Shown: positions 1 through 8,950, counted from the first letter of the stretch. The stretch is DNA of 64,000 nucleotides from WHSO01 sp963732875 (GCA_963732875.1 CAVTBD010000002.1:1302001-1366000); one strand, 5' to 3'. Numbers and translations: made by a program. Notes: generated by a model from the letters alone, not told the origin.

Positions 1-187
1 ACAGCCGCCGTTTTGGAATGCCTCTAATCTAGGCAATTTTACGGAATTTAAACCTAACTTTCATGTAATGCGCCTCGACAAAGTGCATGCAGTGTTATGT
101 GCACCCGGCCAGGCGTTTTTTTGCCGTACATCCACTTAATCCGAATTTCCAAACACTTGCAGGATTCAGGATCCAAGGAGATTTTCC

Positions 188-778
188 ATGAAGAAAGTCC
201 TCACCGTGGTTGCCGTGGCCATGGCTCTCGCTGTCGCCGGCCATGACGGCGCGCGTGCCGCCGCGAGCCATGAGGCGGCGCTGCGCAACATCGTCGACAC
301 CAAGATCATGCCGTGGCTCAACAACCCGGTAGTGATCAGCGCCATCAAGGCGCAGAACGCCAAGAACGCCGGGCTGACCCAGGCCCAGATCGACAAGCTC
401 GACAAGCAGTGGCGCGCCGAAACCAAGTCCGGCGACAAGCCGCTGATCGGCTCGGTCATGAGCAACGCGCTCTCCGCCTACCTCAAAAAGGTGAAGGTCG
501 ACGGCAAGGGTCTCTACACCGAGATCTTCGTCACGGACGACAAGGGCCTCAACGTCGGCCAGAGCGACGTCACCTCCGACTACTGGCAGGGCGATGAAGC
601 CAAGTGGCAGAAGACCTATCCGGCCGGCCCCGGCGCCGTGTTCATCGACAAGGTGGAGAAGGACGAATCGACCCAGCGTTTCCAGTCGCAGGTCAGCGTC
701 GCCATCAGCGACCCCGACACCAAGAAGGCGATCGGCGCGATCACCGTCGGCATCGACATGGAGGCCGCGGGCTTCTGA
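188..778 (+). CDS. Periplasmic Cache/PDC-like sensor protein
   Basis: The 196-residue product starts with a Sec signal peptide (MKK, then a hydrophobic stretch to about residue 25, with Ala-Ala sites). The rest resembles a free-standing Cache/PDC-type ligand-binding domain: an N-terminal helix, then an IFVTDDKG strand-turn followed by NVGQSD, and a C-terminal AITVGIDM strand. No membrane anchor or signalling domain follows, so it should be a soluble periplasmic protein. AAGGAG lies 7-8 bases before the ATG. The chemoreceptor gene begins 79 bases downstream on the same strand, so the protein may present a ligand to that receptor; this is inference from adjacency. The ligand cannot be read from the sequence. 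Confidence 0.6.
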   Translation: MKKVLTVVAVAMALAVAGHDGARAAASHEAALRNIVDTKIMPWLNNPVVISAIKAQNAKNAGLTQAQIDKLDKQWRAETKSGDKPLIGSVMSNALSAYLKKVKVDGKGLYTEIFVTDDKGLNVGQSDVTSDYWQGDEAKWQKTYPAGPGAVFIDKVEKDESTQRFQSQVSVAISDPDTKKAIGAITVGIDMEAAGF

Positions 779-856
779 ACCCTCATGCCCGCCGCCGGCA
801 AGGCGGCGGGCATCGCCCCTTACGCCACAGACCGTGGATCGGAACAGGTTTTTGCA

Positions 857-2651
857 ATGAGCAACGAACACCAGCACACTTCGGCCCCGGCCGCCACGTC
901 CGGCGCCGATGCCGTCACCCCTGCCGTCAAGCCTGGCTTCTGGAGCCTCGGACGCCGCTTCGCCGCGCTCCTGAGCATAGCGATGGTCGCGGGCTTCGGC
1001 CCCATGCTCTGGTTCCAGGCGCGTGACGCGCAGAAGCAGACGTTCGACCTCGCCATGGCCGGCAACGCAACTATCTCCGCCCTGCTCGCCGACCGCGCCG
1101 GCGGCGGCATGCGCTGGGACCGCAAGGAAGCGATCGAAGACGCCTATCGCGGCTTCGCCACCGCGCCGGGCTCCCAGATCGCAAACATCCGTACCTTCGA
1201 CAATGCCGGCAAGACCACCACCGAGTTCGACAACAAGGCGCTGCGCGATTACGACCTGAGCAAGGCGCTTAACGTCGACAAGGCAAGGCTCGCCGCCGGC
1301 AAGACGGCCCGCCACAGCGACGACCATCACGTCGTGATGGTGGTGCCCGTGTTCCAGGGCAAGGACAAGACCCGCGTCGGCACCATGGCCGTCGCCTGGA
1401 GTACCGACAAGCTGCAGCAGGACCTGAAGGATTCGCTGCTGCGCTCGGTCGCGATCGCGGGCGGCGTGGTGGCCGTCCTGCTCGCGCTGATCATCGTGCT
1501 GTTCAAGACCAGCGTAGAGAAGCCGCTCGGTTCCATGATCCGCGTCATGGGCCGGCTGGTTGCCGGCGAGCGCGAGATCGAGGTCCCGGGCCAGCGCCGT
1601 CGCGACGACATCGGCGCCATGGCGCGCATGGTCAACACCTTCAAGGAAAACGCCCTCGCCCTCGACCGCATGGCCGAGGAGCGGGAGCGTACCGCCGCCG
1701 AGAAGGCCACGGAGGATGCCCGCCTCGCCCGCGAGAAGGCGGAGGAGGAAGCGCGCCACGCCGCCGAGCGCCGCGAGATGGAGCAGAAGGCCAGCGCCGA
1801 GAAGCGCCAGGCGCTGCTCGACCTCGCCAACAGCTTCGAAGCGCGCATCAAGTCCATGGTGCACACCGTCTCGGCAGCGACCACCGAGATGCGCGCAACC
1901 GCCCAGTCCATGACCTCGACCGCCGAGATCACGACCCAGAAATCGGGCCTGGTCGCGGCCTCCTCCGAGGAAGCGACCAAGAACGTCCAGACCGTCGCGG
2001 CCGGCAGCCGAAGAGCTGTCGGCGTCGGTTTCCGAGATCAGCAGTCAGGTCGCCCAGTCCAATGCGATCACGCGCGGCGCGGTCGATCGTGCGGAAACCG
2101 CCAATGGCCAGATCCAGGAGCTTGCCGCGGCGGCCCGCAAGATCGACGAGGTCCTGAAGCTGATCTCCGACATCGCCGAGCAGACCAACCTGCTCGCGCT
2201 CAACGCCACCATCGAGGCGGCGCGCGCGGGTGAGGCCGGCAAGGGCTTCGCCGTGGTGGCCTCCGAGGTGAAGTCGCTCGCCAACCAGACCGCCCAGGCG
2301 ACCGAGGAGATCGCGTCCCAGATCTCAGCGGTCCAGGGCGCCACCGGCAACGCCGTGGCCGCGATCGGGGATATCACCAAGGTGATCGGCGAGATCAACC
2401 AGATCTCGACCATGATCGCGTCCGCGGTCGAGGAGCAGGGCGCGGCAACCCAGGAGATCGCCCGCAACGTCGAGGAGGCCGCCTCGGGCACCCGCGACGT
2501 CGCCACCAACATCGCCGCCGTGTCCGAGGGCGCGTCCGAGACCGGCAAGTCGGCGAAAGAGGTGCTGCTGGCCGCGACCGAGCTCTCCAGGCAGTCCGAA
2601 ACGCTCACCACCGAGGTCGACAACTACCTCGCGCAGGTGCGCGCGTCCTAG
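857..2651 (+). CDS. Methyl-accepting chemotaxis protein (frameshifted in this sequence)
   Basis: A transmembrane chemoreceptor that signals to CheA/CheW. From ATG 857 it shows TM1 (about residues 33-52), a periplasmic sensor of about 140 residues, TM2 (about 195-217), a HAMP segment, a long Glu/Ala-rich coiled coil, and a classical signalling tip (SDIAEQTNLLALNATIEAAR). The frame breaks near 2005: one extra base (or two missing) after VQTVAAG moves the tip into another frame, which then runs to the stop at 2651. Both sides are well conserved, so an assembly indel is more likely than decay. The upstream ATG at 785 is less attractive because the extra 24 residues look non-coding. It probably works with the Cache-like protein encoded just before it. 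Confidence 0.85.
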
Positions 2652-2699
2652 CTTCGCAGTTTCAGTAAATGCGTCCCCGGGTCGTCCGGGCGGAGCCCG

Positions 2700-2861
2700 G
2701 TGTCGTGGTTCAGAAGTTCGCTTCACGTTCGGGGCGGTCTCCCAGCGAACTTCTGAACCGAAACGACACCTAAAACCTTTTGATTGTAGTGTGGTTATGG
2801 ATTTGAAGTTCCTTTCGGTACCGTTCCGAATAACGTCAGGCACTTCAAATCCACCACACTA
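2700..2861. repeat. Double-hairpin intergenic repeat, family A copy 1
   Basis: Two successive inverted repeats. The first has arms around GTTCAGAAGTTCGCT and AGCGAACTTCTGAAC. The second has arms around TGGATTTGAAGT and ACTTCAAATCCA. A close copy lies at 32109-32278. The right edge supplies the TAG stop of the ymdB-like gene (complement of 2859-2861). Confidence 0.75.
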
Positions 2862-3668
2862 CGGTTCCGCCCGCGCGAGCCGGCCGCCGAGCCGCACCGG
2901 CGCGACCCGGCGCGCGAGACCGGTCTCGTCGTCGGTCTCGCAATAGACCGCGCACATCGTCCCCTCGCCCAGCGCCGGCTCCAGCCGCTCGCGCCGCAGG
3001 CGCGTGACGAAGCGCGCGATGGCCTCGTCCTTCTGCATCCCGATCACGGAATCGTAGTCGCCGCACATGCCGGCGTCGGTCTGATAGGCGGTGCCGCCGG
3101 TGAAGATCTGCGCGTCCGCCGTCGGCACGTGGGAATGGCTGCCCACCACCAGCGAGGCGCGCCCGTCGAGCATCTGGCCCATGGCCATCTTCTCGCTGGT
3201 GGCCTCGCCGTGCACGTCGACGATCACCGCGTCCACCGTGCGTCCGAGCTCGTGGGCGGCGAGCGCCTCCTCGACCGCGCGGAACGGATCGTCGAGCGCC
3301 TCCATGAACAGGCGCAGCATGACCTGGACCACCAGCACCTCGCGCCCGCCCCGGGTGGTGACGAGGGCAGCGCCGCGCCCGGGCGTGCCGGGCGGATAGT
3401 TGGCCGGGCGCAGGATGCGCGTGTCGCTCTCCATGTAGGCCATGATCTCGCGCTGGTCGAAGGCGTGGTTGCCGGTGGTGATCAGGTCGACCCCGGAATC
3501 GTGCAGCTCGGCCGCGATCTTGGCGGTGATGCCGAAGCCCGCGGCGGCGTTCTCGCCGTTGGCGACCACCAGGTCGAGGCCGAGGCGTGCGCGCAGGCCG
3601 GGCAGGTGCTTGGACACCGCCGCGCGCCCCGAGCGCCCCATGATGTCGCCGCAATAGAGAAGCTTCAT
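2859..3668 (-). CDS. TIGR00282/YmdB-family metallophosphoesterase
   Basis: A calcineurin-like metallophosphoesterase of 269 residues, the usual length for the YmdB/TIGR00282 family, whose studied members hydrolyse 2',3'-cyclic nucleotides. Metal-ligand motifs are visible: CGDIMGRSGR at the N-terminus, NGENAA near residue 38, TTGNHAFD near 65, DVHGEATSEK near 150 and GSHSHVPTAD near 175. It overlaps the upstream 5-formyltetrahydrofolate cyclo-ligase gene by four bases (ATGA), so the two are probably co-translated. This neighbourhood (zapA, 6S RNA, 5-FCL, ymdB) is conserved in Alphaproteobacteria. The stop codon is contributed by the adjacent repeat, so the last residues may have been altered by repeat insertion. 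Confidence 0.88.
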   Translation of the reverse strand: MKLLYCGDIMGRSGRAAVSKHLPGLRARLGLDLVVANGENAAAGFGITAKIAAELHDSGVDLITTGNHAFDQREIMAYMESDTRILRPANYPPGTPGRGAALVTTRGGREVLVVQVMLRLFMEALDDPFRAVEEALAAHELGRTVDAVIVDVHGEATSEKMAMGQMLDGRASLVVGSHSHVPTADAQIFTGGTAYQTDAGMCGDYDSVIGMQKDEAIARFVTRLRRERLEPALGEGTMCAVYCETDDETGLARRVAPVRLGGRLARAEP

Positions 3669-4339
3669 GCCCCGGCCTTTCCGAACCGCGTGACGCCGAG
3701 CTCGGTGATCACGGCGTCGAGGCGCTGATCATGGGCGGCGCCGGGCAGGCTGTCCACCGCCTGGGCCGAGAACGCGACGCCGATCGCGCGCACCGCCCCG
3801 CTCGCGCGCAGCGCCGCCAGCGTGCGGTCGTAGTAGCCGCCGCCGTAGCCGAGGCGATGGCCGGTGACGTCGTAGGCGAGCAGCGGCACCAGCACCACGG
3901 CGGGAACGATCTCGGGCGCCTCGGGCGCGGGCTCGGGGATATTCATATAGCCGGGTATCAGCGCGTCGCCCGGGCGCCACGACCGGAACACGAGCGGCTG
4001 GCCGCGCGCCGCGACGGCGGGCAGCGCGGTGGCGTGGCCGCGCGCAGCCAGCGCCGCCAGCAGCGGCACGACGTCGACCTCGTTGTTGACGGTGGCGTAG
4101 CCGGCGACGCTGTCGCTGGCGCCGAGCGAGAACGCCGCCATGAAGTTGGCGGTCAGCACCGGCCCGATCCGCGCCCCGAACACGGCATGGGCGGCATCGC
4201 GCCGCGCGCGCGCCGCCGCGCGCAGGTCCCGCTTGGGATCGTCGCCGCTATGCGGGGAATCGGAGGGAGGCAACCGCGGGCCTTTCGTGCTCTCGTGCCG
4301 GGGAAGGCGGGAATGCGGACGGAATCGGAACGGGGCCAC
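3665..4339 (-). CDS. 5-formyltetrahydrofolate cyclo-ligase
   Basis: Converts 5-formyl-THF to 5,10-methenyl-THF using ATP in one-carbon metabolism. The family signature is seen: KRDLRAAARARRDA at the start of the domain, PGYMNIPEP near the substrate site, and the C-terminal LGYGGGYYDRTLA loop that binds ATP/Mg. The start is uncertain. The GTG at 4339 gives 224 residues but lies inside the predicted 3' terminal stem of 6S RNA; there is no ATG before the conserved domain, and a TTG about 30 codons in (RLPPSDSP) is an alternative. It lies downstream of the 6S RNA locus and overlaps the ymdB-like gene by 4 bases. Co-transcription with 6S RNA is known for this gene in other proteobacteria. Confidence 0.9.
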   Translation of the reverse strand: MAPFRFRPHSRLPRHESTKGPRLPPSDSPHSGDDPKRDLRAAARARRDAAHAVFGARIGPVLTANFMAAFSLGASDSVAGYATVNNEVDVVPLLAALAARGHATALPAVAARGQPLVFRSWRPGDALIPGYMNIPEPAPEAPEIVPAVVLVPLLAYDVTGHRLGYGGGYYDRTLAALRASGAVRAIGVAFSAQAVDSLPGAAHDQRLDAVITELGVTRFGKAGA

Positions 4340-4488
4340 CCCGCCGTCGGCCGTGCTTATTCTCTGTGGCCCTCATCTTAAGGTGGGCGCCATGTGCCTG
4401 GACCTCGATCCAGGCAGGGACAGCTCCCGAGGGCTAGAGTAACGGCCCCAGGAATATAGTGACCTGACGAACGGCGCAGCCCCGTCCG
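4330..4488 (-). ncRNA. ssrS: 6S RNA
   Basis: The 157-base gap between zapA and the 5-FCL gene is the conserved site of 6S RNA in proteobacteria. Read on the minus strand, the ends can pair (GGGGCTGCGCCGT near 4471-4483 with ACGGCG...GCCCC near 4332-4347). A largely complementary rod with a central bubble follows, and a CACCTTAAG...GAGGGCC segment resembles the conserved 3' part of known 6S RNAs. A TATAAG -10-like hexamer lies just upstream. 6S RNA mimics an open promoter and binds the sigma-70 holoenzyme. Ends are estimated from the pairing and good to about 10 bases. Confidence 0.75.
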
Positions 4489-4496
4489 ACTTATAC

Positions 4497-4853
4497 TTAG
4501 GCGCGTTCCAGCCCGGCGGCAATATCCTCGATGCGGCGCGCGAGCGCCCGGATATCGTCGGCGCTCTGTTCCCCGCCGCCGATATCGGCGCCCTCGCCCT
4601 CGCCCTGGCCGACCATGCCGGCGCGGCCCTCGCGGATATCCTCGAGCTCGCCGTAGGCTTCCGACAGCTCGTCGGTGATCATCAGCGCCGCCATGACCAG
4701 CAGGCGCGTGTCGCCGATCTGGCCGATCTGGCTCGCGAGCTCGCCCACCTTCTTGTCGACGTAGCGGCCGAGGCGCGCCACGTGCTCTTCCTGGCCGTCG
4801 TCGCAGGCGACCTCGTAGGTGCGTCCGTTGATCTTGACCTTCACCTCGGCCAT
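4497..4853 (-). CDS. zapA: Cell division protein ZapA
   Basis: The 118-residue protein has the ZapA layout: an N-terminal beta region (MAEVKVKINGRTYEVAC), the YVDKKVGELASQ helix, a central helix ending in RLLVMAALMITDEL, and a C-terminal coiled coil. ZapA crosslinks FtsZ protofilaments at the Z ring. It follows the DUF4164 coiled-coil gene by 27 bases on the same strand and precedes 6S RNA, the standard alphaproteobacterial order. A Gly/Glu-rich linker near residues 80-95 is longer than in E. coli ZapA. Confidence 0.92.
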   Translation of the reverse strand: MAEVKVKINGRTYEVACDDGQEEHVARLGRYVDKKVGELASQIGQIGDTRLLVMAALMITDELSEAYGELEDIREGRAGMVGQGEGEGADIGGGEQSADDIRALARRIEDIAAGLERA

Positions 4854-4880
4854 GGATGGATCCCCTGCGTTGCGGAAACG

Positions 4881-5102
4881 CTAATGCCCGGCGCCCTGGT
4901 CGAGCGTCGCCTTGAGCCGCCCGATGGCGGCGTCGAGCCGTCCCGACACCGTGTCGGCGGCTTCGCGCAGGCGCTTCGATTCGGTCTGGGCCTCGGCCAG
5001 CGCCGCCGCCAGCTCGGCCGGACTGCCGCGCCTGGCGAGCGCCGCCTCGAGCCGGCCGATGGCCTGCTCCAGCTGTTCGCGTGCGGTTGCGAGATCGCTC
5101 AT
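4881..5102 (-). CDS. DUF4164 coiled-coil protein
   Basis: A 73-residue, almost entirely helical protein rich in Ala, Leu, Glu and Arg, with heptad-like spacing (REQLEQAIGRLEAAL and later KRLREAADTVSGRLDAAIGRL). This matches the small DUF4164 family that sits directly upstream of zapA in many alphaproteobacteria. The function is not established; the position suggests a partner or accessory of ZapA/FtsZ assembly, which is inference. It is the first gene of the leftward cluster. Confidence 0.7.
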   Translation of the reverse strand: MSDLATAREQLEQAIGRLEAALARRGSPAELAAALAEAQTESKRLREAADTVSGRLDAAIGRLKATLDQGAGH

Positions 5103-5202
5103 CCGGTCTCCAGCGGTTGCGACGCGGCATCACGATGACGCCACATGTTGCCTTATGCGCCAAGATAAATCCCGCGCTCCGGCAAAGCAACGGTCGCCCA
5201 CC

Positions 5203-5715
5203 ATGTCTTGCCACCCGGTAAACGAATGCTACAACTTGAGTCAAATGCGCGCCGCCGCACCGCCGACTTTCGTCGTCCACAACCTCGACCACGCCCGCGC
5301 GGCGCTTGCCGCGGCCGCCGAGACCGGCCGGCGCGTGCGGCTGGAAAGCGCGCCGGGCGCCGCGGGCCAGGGCGGTGTCGCCTGGTTCAACGCCGTGATC
5401 GCGCTGGCGCGCGCCGAATTCCCGACGGCGAAGGCGGAAGCGGTGCTCGACTGCGGCACCGACGCGGGCCGCGCGCTGGGCGCCATCCGCGAGCGCGCCG
5501 AGGCGATCCGCACCCGGGCGCGGCCGGTGGTACGGGCGAAAATCCGCGCGATCGGGCGCGCCGCCAGCGTGCGCGTGCTGGAGGGCGCGCCGGGGCCGAT
5601 GCTCGATCTTCTGGCGCAAGCCGACCCGGGCGCGGCGGCACGCGCCTTCCTTGCCCGCAAAACCGGCACCGATGCCCGAAAAAGGCCACACCGCGTGCGA
5701 TTGCAAAAGCCCTGA
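5203..5715 (+). CDS. Conserved hypothetical protein upstream of aldolase
   Basis: Not recognised to function. From ATG 5203 the product has 170 residues; ATG 5245 (MRAAAPPTFVV) is an alternative start lacking 14 Cys-containing residues. It is an alpha/beta-looking soluble protein with no signal peptide or TM segment. Segments such as FVVHNLDHARAALAAAAE, GQGGVAWFNAVI and AVLDCGTDAGRALGAIR recall a TIM-barrel-like or sugar-metabolism fold but show no diagnostic motif. It ends with a basic tail. The class I fructose-bisphosphate aldolase gene starts 90 bases downstream on the same strand, so the two may be co-transcribed. High GC and codon use match the host genes. Confidence 0.6.
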   Translation: MSCHPVNECYNLSQMRAAAPPTFVVHNLDHARAALAAAAETGRRVRLESAPGAAGQGGVAWFNAVIALARAEFPTAKAEAVLDCGTDAGRALGAIRERAEAIRTRARPVVRAKIRAIGRAASVRVLEGAPGPMLDLLAQADPGAAARAFLARKTGTDARKRPHRVRLQKP

Positions 5716-5805
5716 CGCTCGGCTATTCCTGAAGCGAGGCGCGCGCCGCGGCGGGCGGCGCGGCCGCCATCCATTCCGAGCACGCCCGAGGGAGAACGGT
5801 CCGCG

Positions 5806-6735
5806 ATGAAAGTCACACAGCGCGTCAGAAAGATCCTTGCCAACTACGAGAGCGATTGTCCCGGCACCAAAGGCAACCTCGCCCGCATCCTGATGCAGGG
5901 CAAGCTGGGCGGCACCGGCAAGCTGGTCATCCTGCCGGTGGACCAGGGCTTCGAGCACGGCCCGGCGCGCTCGTTCGCGCCCAACCCGGCGGGCTACGAT
6001 CCGCACTACCACTACCAGCTCGCCATCGACGCCGGGCTCAACGCCTACGCCGCGCCGCTCGGCAGCCTGGAGGCGGGCGCCGACACCTTCGCCGGCGCGA
6101 TCCCGACCATCCTCAAGCTCAATTCGTCGAACTCCCTGTCGCGTCTGAAAGAAGATGCCAACCAGGCGGTCACCGCTTCGGTGTCCGACGCGCTCCGGCT
6201 CGGCTGCGCGGCCATCGGCTTCACCATCTATCCGGGCTCCGACGCGGCGTTCGAGATGTTCGAGGAAATCCGCGAGCTGGCCGAGGAGGCCAAGGCGGTC
6301 GGCCTCGCCGTGGTGGTCTGGTCGTACCCGCGCGGCGGCAACCTGTCGAAGACCGGCGAAACCGCCCTCGACATCTGCGCCTACGCCGCGCACATGGCGG
6401 CGCTGCTCGGCGCGCACATCATCAAGGTCAAGCTGCCGACCGACGCGCTCGAGCTCGACGCCGCCAAGAAGGTCTACGAGGACTTCAAGATTCCGCGCGC
6501 GACCCTCGCCGAGCGCGTCGCCCACGTCGCCCAGTCGTGCTTCAACGGCCGGCGCATCGTCGTGTTCTCGGGCGGCGAGGCCAAGGACCTCGAAGGGCTC
6601 TACAACGAGGCCCGCGCCATCCGCGACGGCGGCGGCAACGGCTCGATCATCGGCCGCAACACGTTCCAGCGCCCGCGCGAGGCGGCCCTCGACATGCTCG
6701 ATACCCTGGTCCGCATCTACCAGGGCAAGGAATAG
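5806..6735 (+). CDS. fbaB: Class I fructose-bisphosphate aldolase
   Basis: A 309-residue DhnA/FbaB-type aldolase that cleaves or forms fructose 1,6-bisphosphate through a Schiff-base lysine. Family marks include LPVDQGFEHGPARSF near residue 46, the AIGFTIYPGSD strand near 140, the lysine-bearing strand HIIKVKLPTD near residue 208 (candidate Schiff-base lysines), and the phosphate-binding VFSGGEAKD and GNGSIIGRNTFQR loops. It is followed by an intergenic repeat region, a VOC protein and thiE; aldolase next to thiE is common in alphaproteobacteria. It probably serves gluconeogenesis/glycolysis together with the phosphofructokinase at 33-34 kb. Confidence 0.92.
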   Translation: MKVTQRVRKILANYESDCPGTKGNLARILMQGKLGGTGKLVILPVDQGFEHGPARSFAPNPAGYDPHYHYQLAIDAGLNAYAAPLGSLEAGADTFAGAIPTILKLNSSNSLSRLKEDANQAVTASVSDALRLGCAAIGFTIYPGSDAAFEMFEEIRELAEEAKAVGLAVVVWSYPRGGNLSKTGETALDICAYAAHMAALLGAHIIKVKLPTDALELDAAKKVYEDFKIPRATLAERVAHVAQSCFNGRRIVVFSGGEAKDLEGLYNEARAIRDGGGNGSIIGRNTFQRPREAALDMLDTLVRIYQGKE

Positions 6736-6782
6736 CCGGGCAAGGAATAGCAAGGCCTTCGGGCCTGTTTTCCGGCGCGGCC

Positions 6783-6899
6783 GGGCCCTCTAGCGCGTTG
6801 TGCGCCCGAACGGGCGCAGCCCAACGCGCCAACTTATTGATGACGAGCGACTTATCCTGCGATCAGATGATTCCATCTGATCGCAGGTTGCTCTAGGGT
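6783..6899. repeat. Double-hairpin intergenic repeat, family C
   Basis: Two hairpins bounded by CTAG at both ends. The first has nested arms GCGCGTTG/CAACGCGC and TGCGCCCG/CGGGCGCA. The second has a perfect 14-bp stem, CCTGCGATCAGATG against CATCTGATCGCAGG. The layout matches families A and B but the sequence differs. Confidence 0.7.
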
Positions 6900-6944
6900 C
6901 CGGCCGTTTGCGTTGCAGGGTCTCCCTTTTCTCCTCCTCTTTCG

Positions 6945-7037
6945 TCATGCCCCTCCCCCGACTTGATCGGGGGATCACCGGGGCATCCATGCCCGCTGTC
7001 GGAGAGATGCCCCGGACAAGCCGGGGCATGACGGTTG
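6945..7037. repeat. Palindromic CGTCATGCCCC intergenic repeat
   Basis: The left arm begins CGTCATGCCCCTCCCCCGAC and the right arm ends CCCGGACAAGCCGGGGCATG. Related copies occur at about 7614-7715, 9548-9682, 21668-21745, 22947-23022 and 23781-23873. Together with the family C repeat it fills most of the 6736-7149 gap, where no gene is seen. Confidence 0.7.
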
Positions 7038-7149
7038 GTATGGGGCAATCGGTCCGGCCCGGCCATGACGGTAGTGGCGTTACCCGCGCCTGCGCTAGAA
7101 TGGCGCCATCGCCCCGGCCAACCGGGGCGCGAAACACGGGAGGACCATC

Positions 7150-7605
7150 ATGGGCCTGATCAAGCGCGTCGATCACCTCAACGTCCAGGTGCCGCCGGAG
7201 CAGGAAGAGGCGGCCAAGCATTTCTACGGCGAGGTGCTGGGCCTCCGGCGCCTCAAGAAGCCCGACAGCCTCGGCCCGGCCGGGCAGCACTTCTGCATCT
7301 CCGAGAATCCCTATTACGAGCTGCACCTCGGCGTCGCGCGCAACGCCAACGGACAGAGCAACAAGGCGATGCGCAACCACCTCGGCTTCCAGGTCGACGA
7401 CCTCGCCGCTGCGCGCAAGTCGTTCGAGGCCGCGGGCGTCGCCGTGGAAGAGGCCGAGCCCGCCTATTCGGAAGAGCGCGACTTCTACCAGGAACGCTTC
7501 TTCGTGCGCGATCCCGGCGGCAACCGGCTCGAGATCATGGAAGTGCGCCGCGCCTATGCCGCAAAGCCGAAGGACTTAGGCACGAAGGCATCTTCGGCGG
7601 CCTGA
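7150..7605 (+). CDS. VOC (glyoxalase/bleomycin-resistance) family protein
   Basis: A 151-residue single-domain vicinal-oxygen-chelate protein. The start VDHLNVQVP, the middle YELHLGVA, and the end FFVRDPGGNRLEIMEV follow the two beta-alpha-beta-beta-beta modules of the fold; H13 and the Glu of RLEIMEV are likely metal ligands. Members include glyoxalases, dioxygenases and resistance proteins, and the sequence does not reveal which substrate is used. GGAGG lies a few bases before the ATG. It stands alone between repeat-filled gaps, with thiE next on the same strand. Confidence 0.85.
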   Translation: MGLIKRVDHLNVQVPPEQEEAAKHFYGEVLGLRRLKKPDSLGPAGQHFCISENPYYELHLGVARNANGQSNKAMRNHLGFQVDDLAAARKSFEAAGVAVEEAEPAYSEERDFYQERFFVRDPGGNRLEIMEVRRAYAAKPKDLGTKASSAA

Positions 7606-7613
7606 CCGTTCAA

Positions 7614-7715
7614 AAACACGTGGATGCCCCGAACAAGTCGGGGCATGACGACGGTGTGAACAGGCCCTATCTTCTTCATCCGTCATGGCCCGGCTTGTCC
7701 GGGCCATCCATGTTT
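7614..7715. repeat. Palindromic CGTCATG-type intergenic repeat
   Basis: A copy of the dispersed repeat (GATGCCCCGAACAAGTCGGG, then TCATGGCCCGGCTTGTCCGG and GCCATCCATG) lying directly before thiE. Confidence 0.6.
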
Positions 7716-7732
7716 TCATCACAGGGAATGCC

Positions 7733-8375
7733 ATGACCTCTCCGTGCCGGCTCTACCTCGTCACGCCCGACCGGCTCGACGCGGACGCCTTCGCCGATAC
7801 CCTCGCCGCCGCGCTCGATGCCGGCGACGTCGCCTGCGTCCAGCTTCGGCTCAAGGGCGCCGGTCGACGACGCGGTCCTGCGCGCGGCCGAACGGCTGGT
7901 GCCGGTCGCCCGGGCGCGCGAGGTCGCGTTCCTGATGAACGACCGCCCCGATCTCGCCGTGAAAGCGGGCTGCGACGGCGTCCACGTCGGCCAGGACGAC
8001 ACGCCCTACGGCGAGGCCCGCGCCGTGGTCGGCGCTGATGCCATCGTCGGCGTGACCTGCCACGATTCGCGCCACCTCGCCATGGAGGCCGCCGAGGCCG
8101 GTGCCGACTACGTCGCCTTTGGCGCGTTCTTCCCGACCACCACCAAGGACCCCAGGGGCCATCCCGCGCCCGACATCATCGACTGGTGGTCGGGCCTGAT
8201 GGAGGTGCCGTGCGTCGCCATCGGCGGCATCAACGCCGCCAACTGCGCGCCCCTGGTGACGGCGGGCGCCGACTTCCTCGCCGTGGTCTCGGCGGTGTGG
8301 AACCACCCGGACGGCGCGGCTGCGGGGGTCAAGGCGATGAACGCGGCCATCGCGGCGGCGCCGGCGGCGGCGTGA
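7733..8375 (+). CDS. thiE: Thiamine-phosphate synthase (frameshifted in this sequence)
   Basis: Joins HMP-PP and HET-P to make thiamine phosphate. The N-terminus (CRLYLVTPDRLD, VACVQLRLKGA) is in one frame and the rest in another. One missing C in the GGCGCC[C]GGTCGAC stretch near 7860 accounts for the shift, since the restored reading KGAPVDDAVLRAAERL is typical. Later motifs are intact: FLMNDRPDLA, DGVHVGQDD (Mg-pyrophosphate binding), GVTCHDSRH, YVAFGAFFPTTTKDP and VAIGGINAAN. About 214 residues when corrected, the normal length. A sequencing indel is the likeliest explanation. Confidence 0.85.
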
Positions 8376-8477
8376 GCCGCGCCTTGCTTGGCCCCGTCAC
8401 GCAGGATTGAATGGCGGACGCGCCCGGACCGTGCCGATAATCGGTCTTCCCGCGAAACCGACCCGGAGGTTCGAACC

Positions 8478-8873
8478 ATGATGAACCGGACGAAGATACT
8501 GTGCGCCCTCCTGCTCGCGGCGGCGCTCGCGGCCTGCGCGACGCCCGAATTCGGCGCCAAGGGGCCGGGCGAGACCCGCACGACCAAGGCGGGCGAGGTG
8601 CTGGTCGATGCCAGGGGTATGACGCTCTACACCTATGACAAGGACACCCCGGGCAAATCGGCCTGCACCGGAATCTGCGCGGTGGCCTGGCCGCCGGTGC
8701 TGGCGGCGAAGGGCGCTGAAGCCCACGACGGCTTCACCCTGATCGCGCGCGGCGACGAACGCCAGTGGGCCTACAAGGGCCATCCCCTCTACGGCTACAT
8801 CCGCGACACCGAGCCCGGCGAAGTCACCGGGGACGGCGCCGACGGCGGCGTCTGGCACGCCGCGCGCAAGTAG
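8478..8873 (+). CDS. Secreted-repeat lipoprotein (COG4315 type)
   Basis: A 131-residue lipoprotein: MMNRTK, a hydrophobic core, then the lipobox LAAC, with Cys near residue 20 as the lipidation site. The mature part has the two short repeats typical of the COG4315/Lipoprotein_15 family, with VLVDARGMTLYTYDKDTPGKSACTG... and the later GHPLYGYIRDTEPGEVTGD. GGAGGT precedes the start by 7 bases. The family is widespread in proteobacteria and has no proven function. It should be anchored in a membrane facing the periplasm. It is a single-gene unit. Confidence 0.85.
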   Translation: MMNRTKILCALLLAAALAACATPEFGAKGPGETRTTKAGEVLVDARGMTLYTYDKDTPGKSACTGICAVAWPPVLAAKGAEAHDGFTLIARGDERQWAYKGHPLYGYIRDTEPGEVTGDGADGGVWHAARK

Positions 8874-8950
8874 TGTGGCCGTGCGGCGAAAACGACCGGC
8901 GTCGGGGCCATGAACGCGGCCGTTGCGGCGGATTCTCAACACTAACCCGT

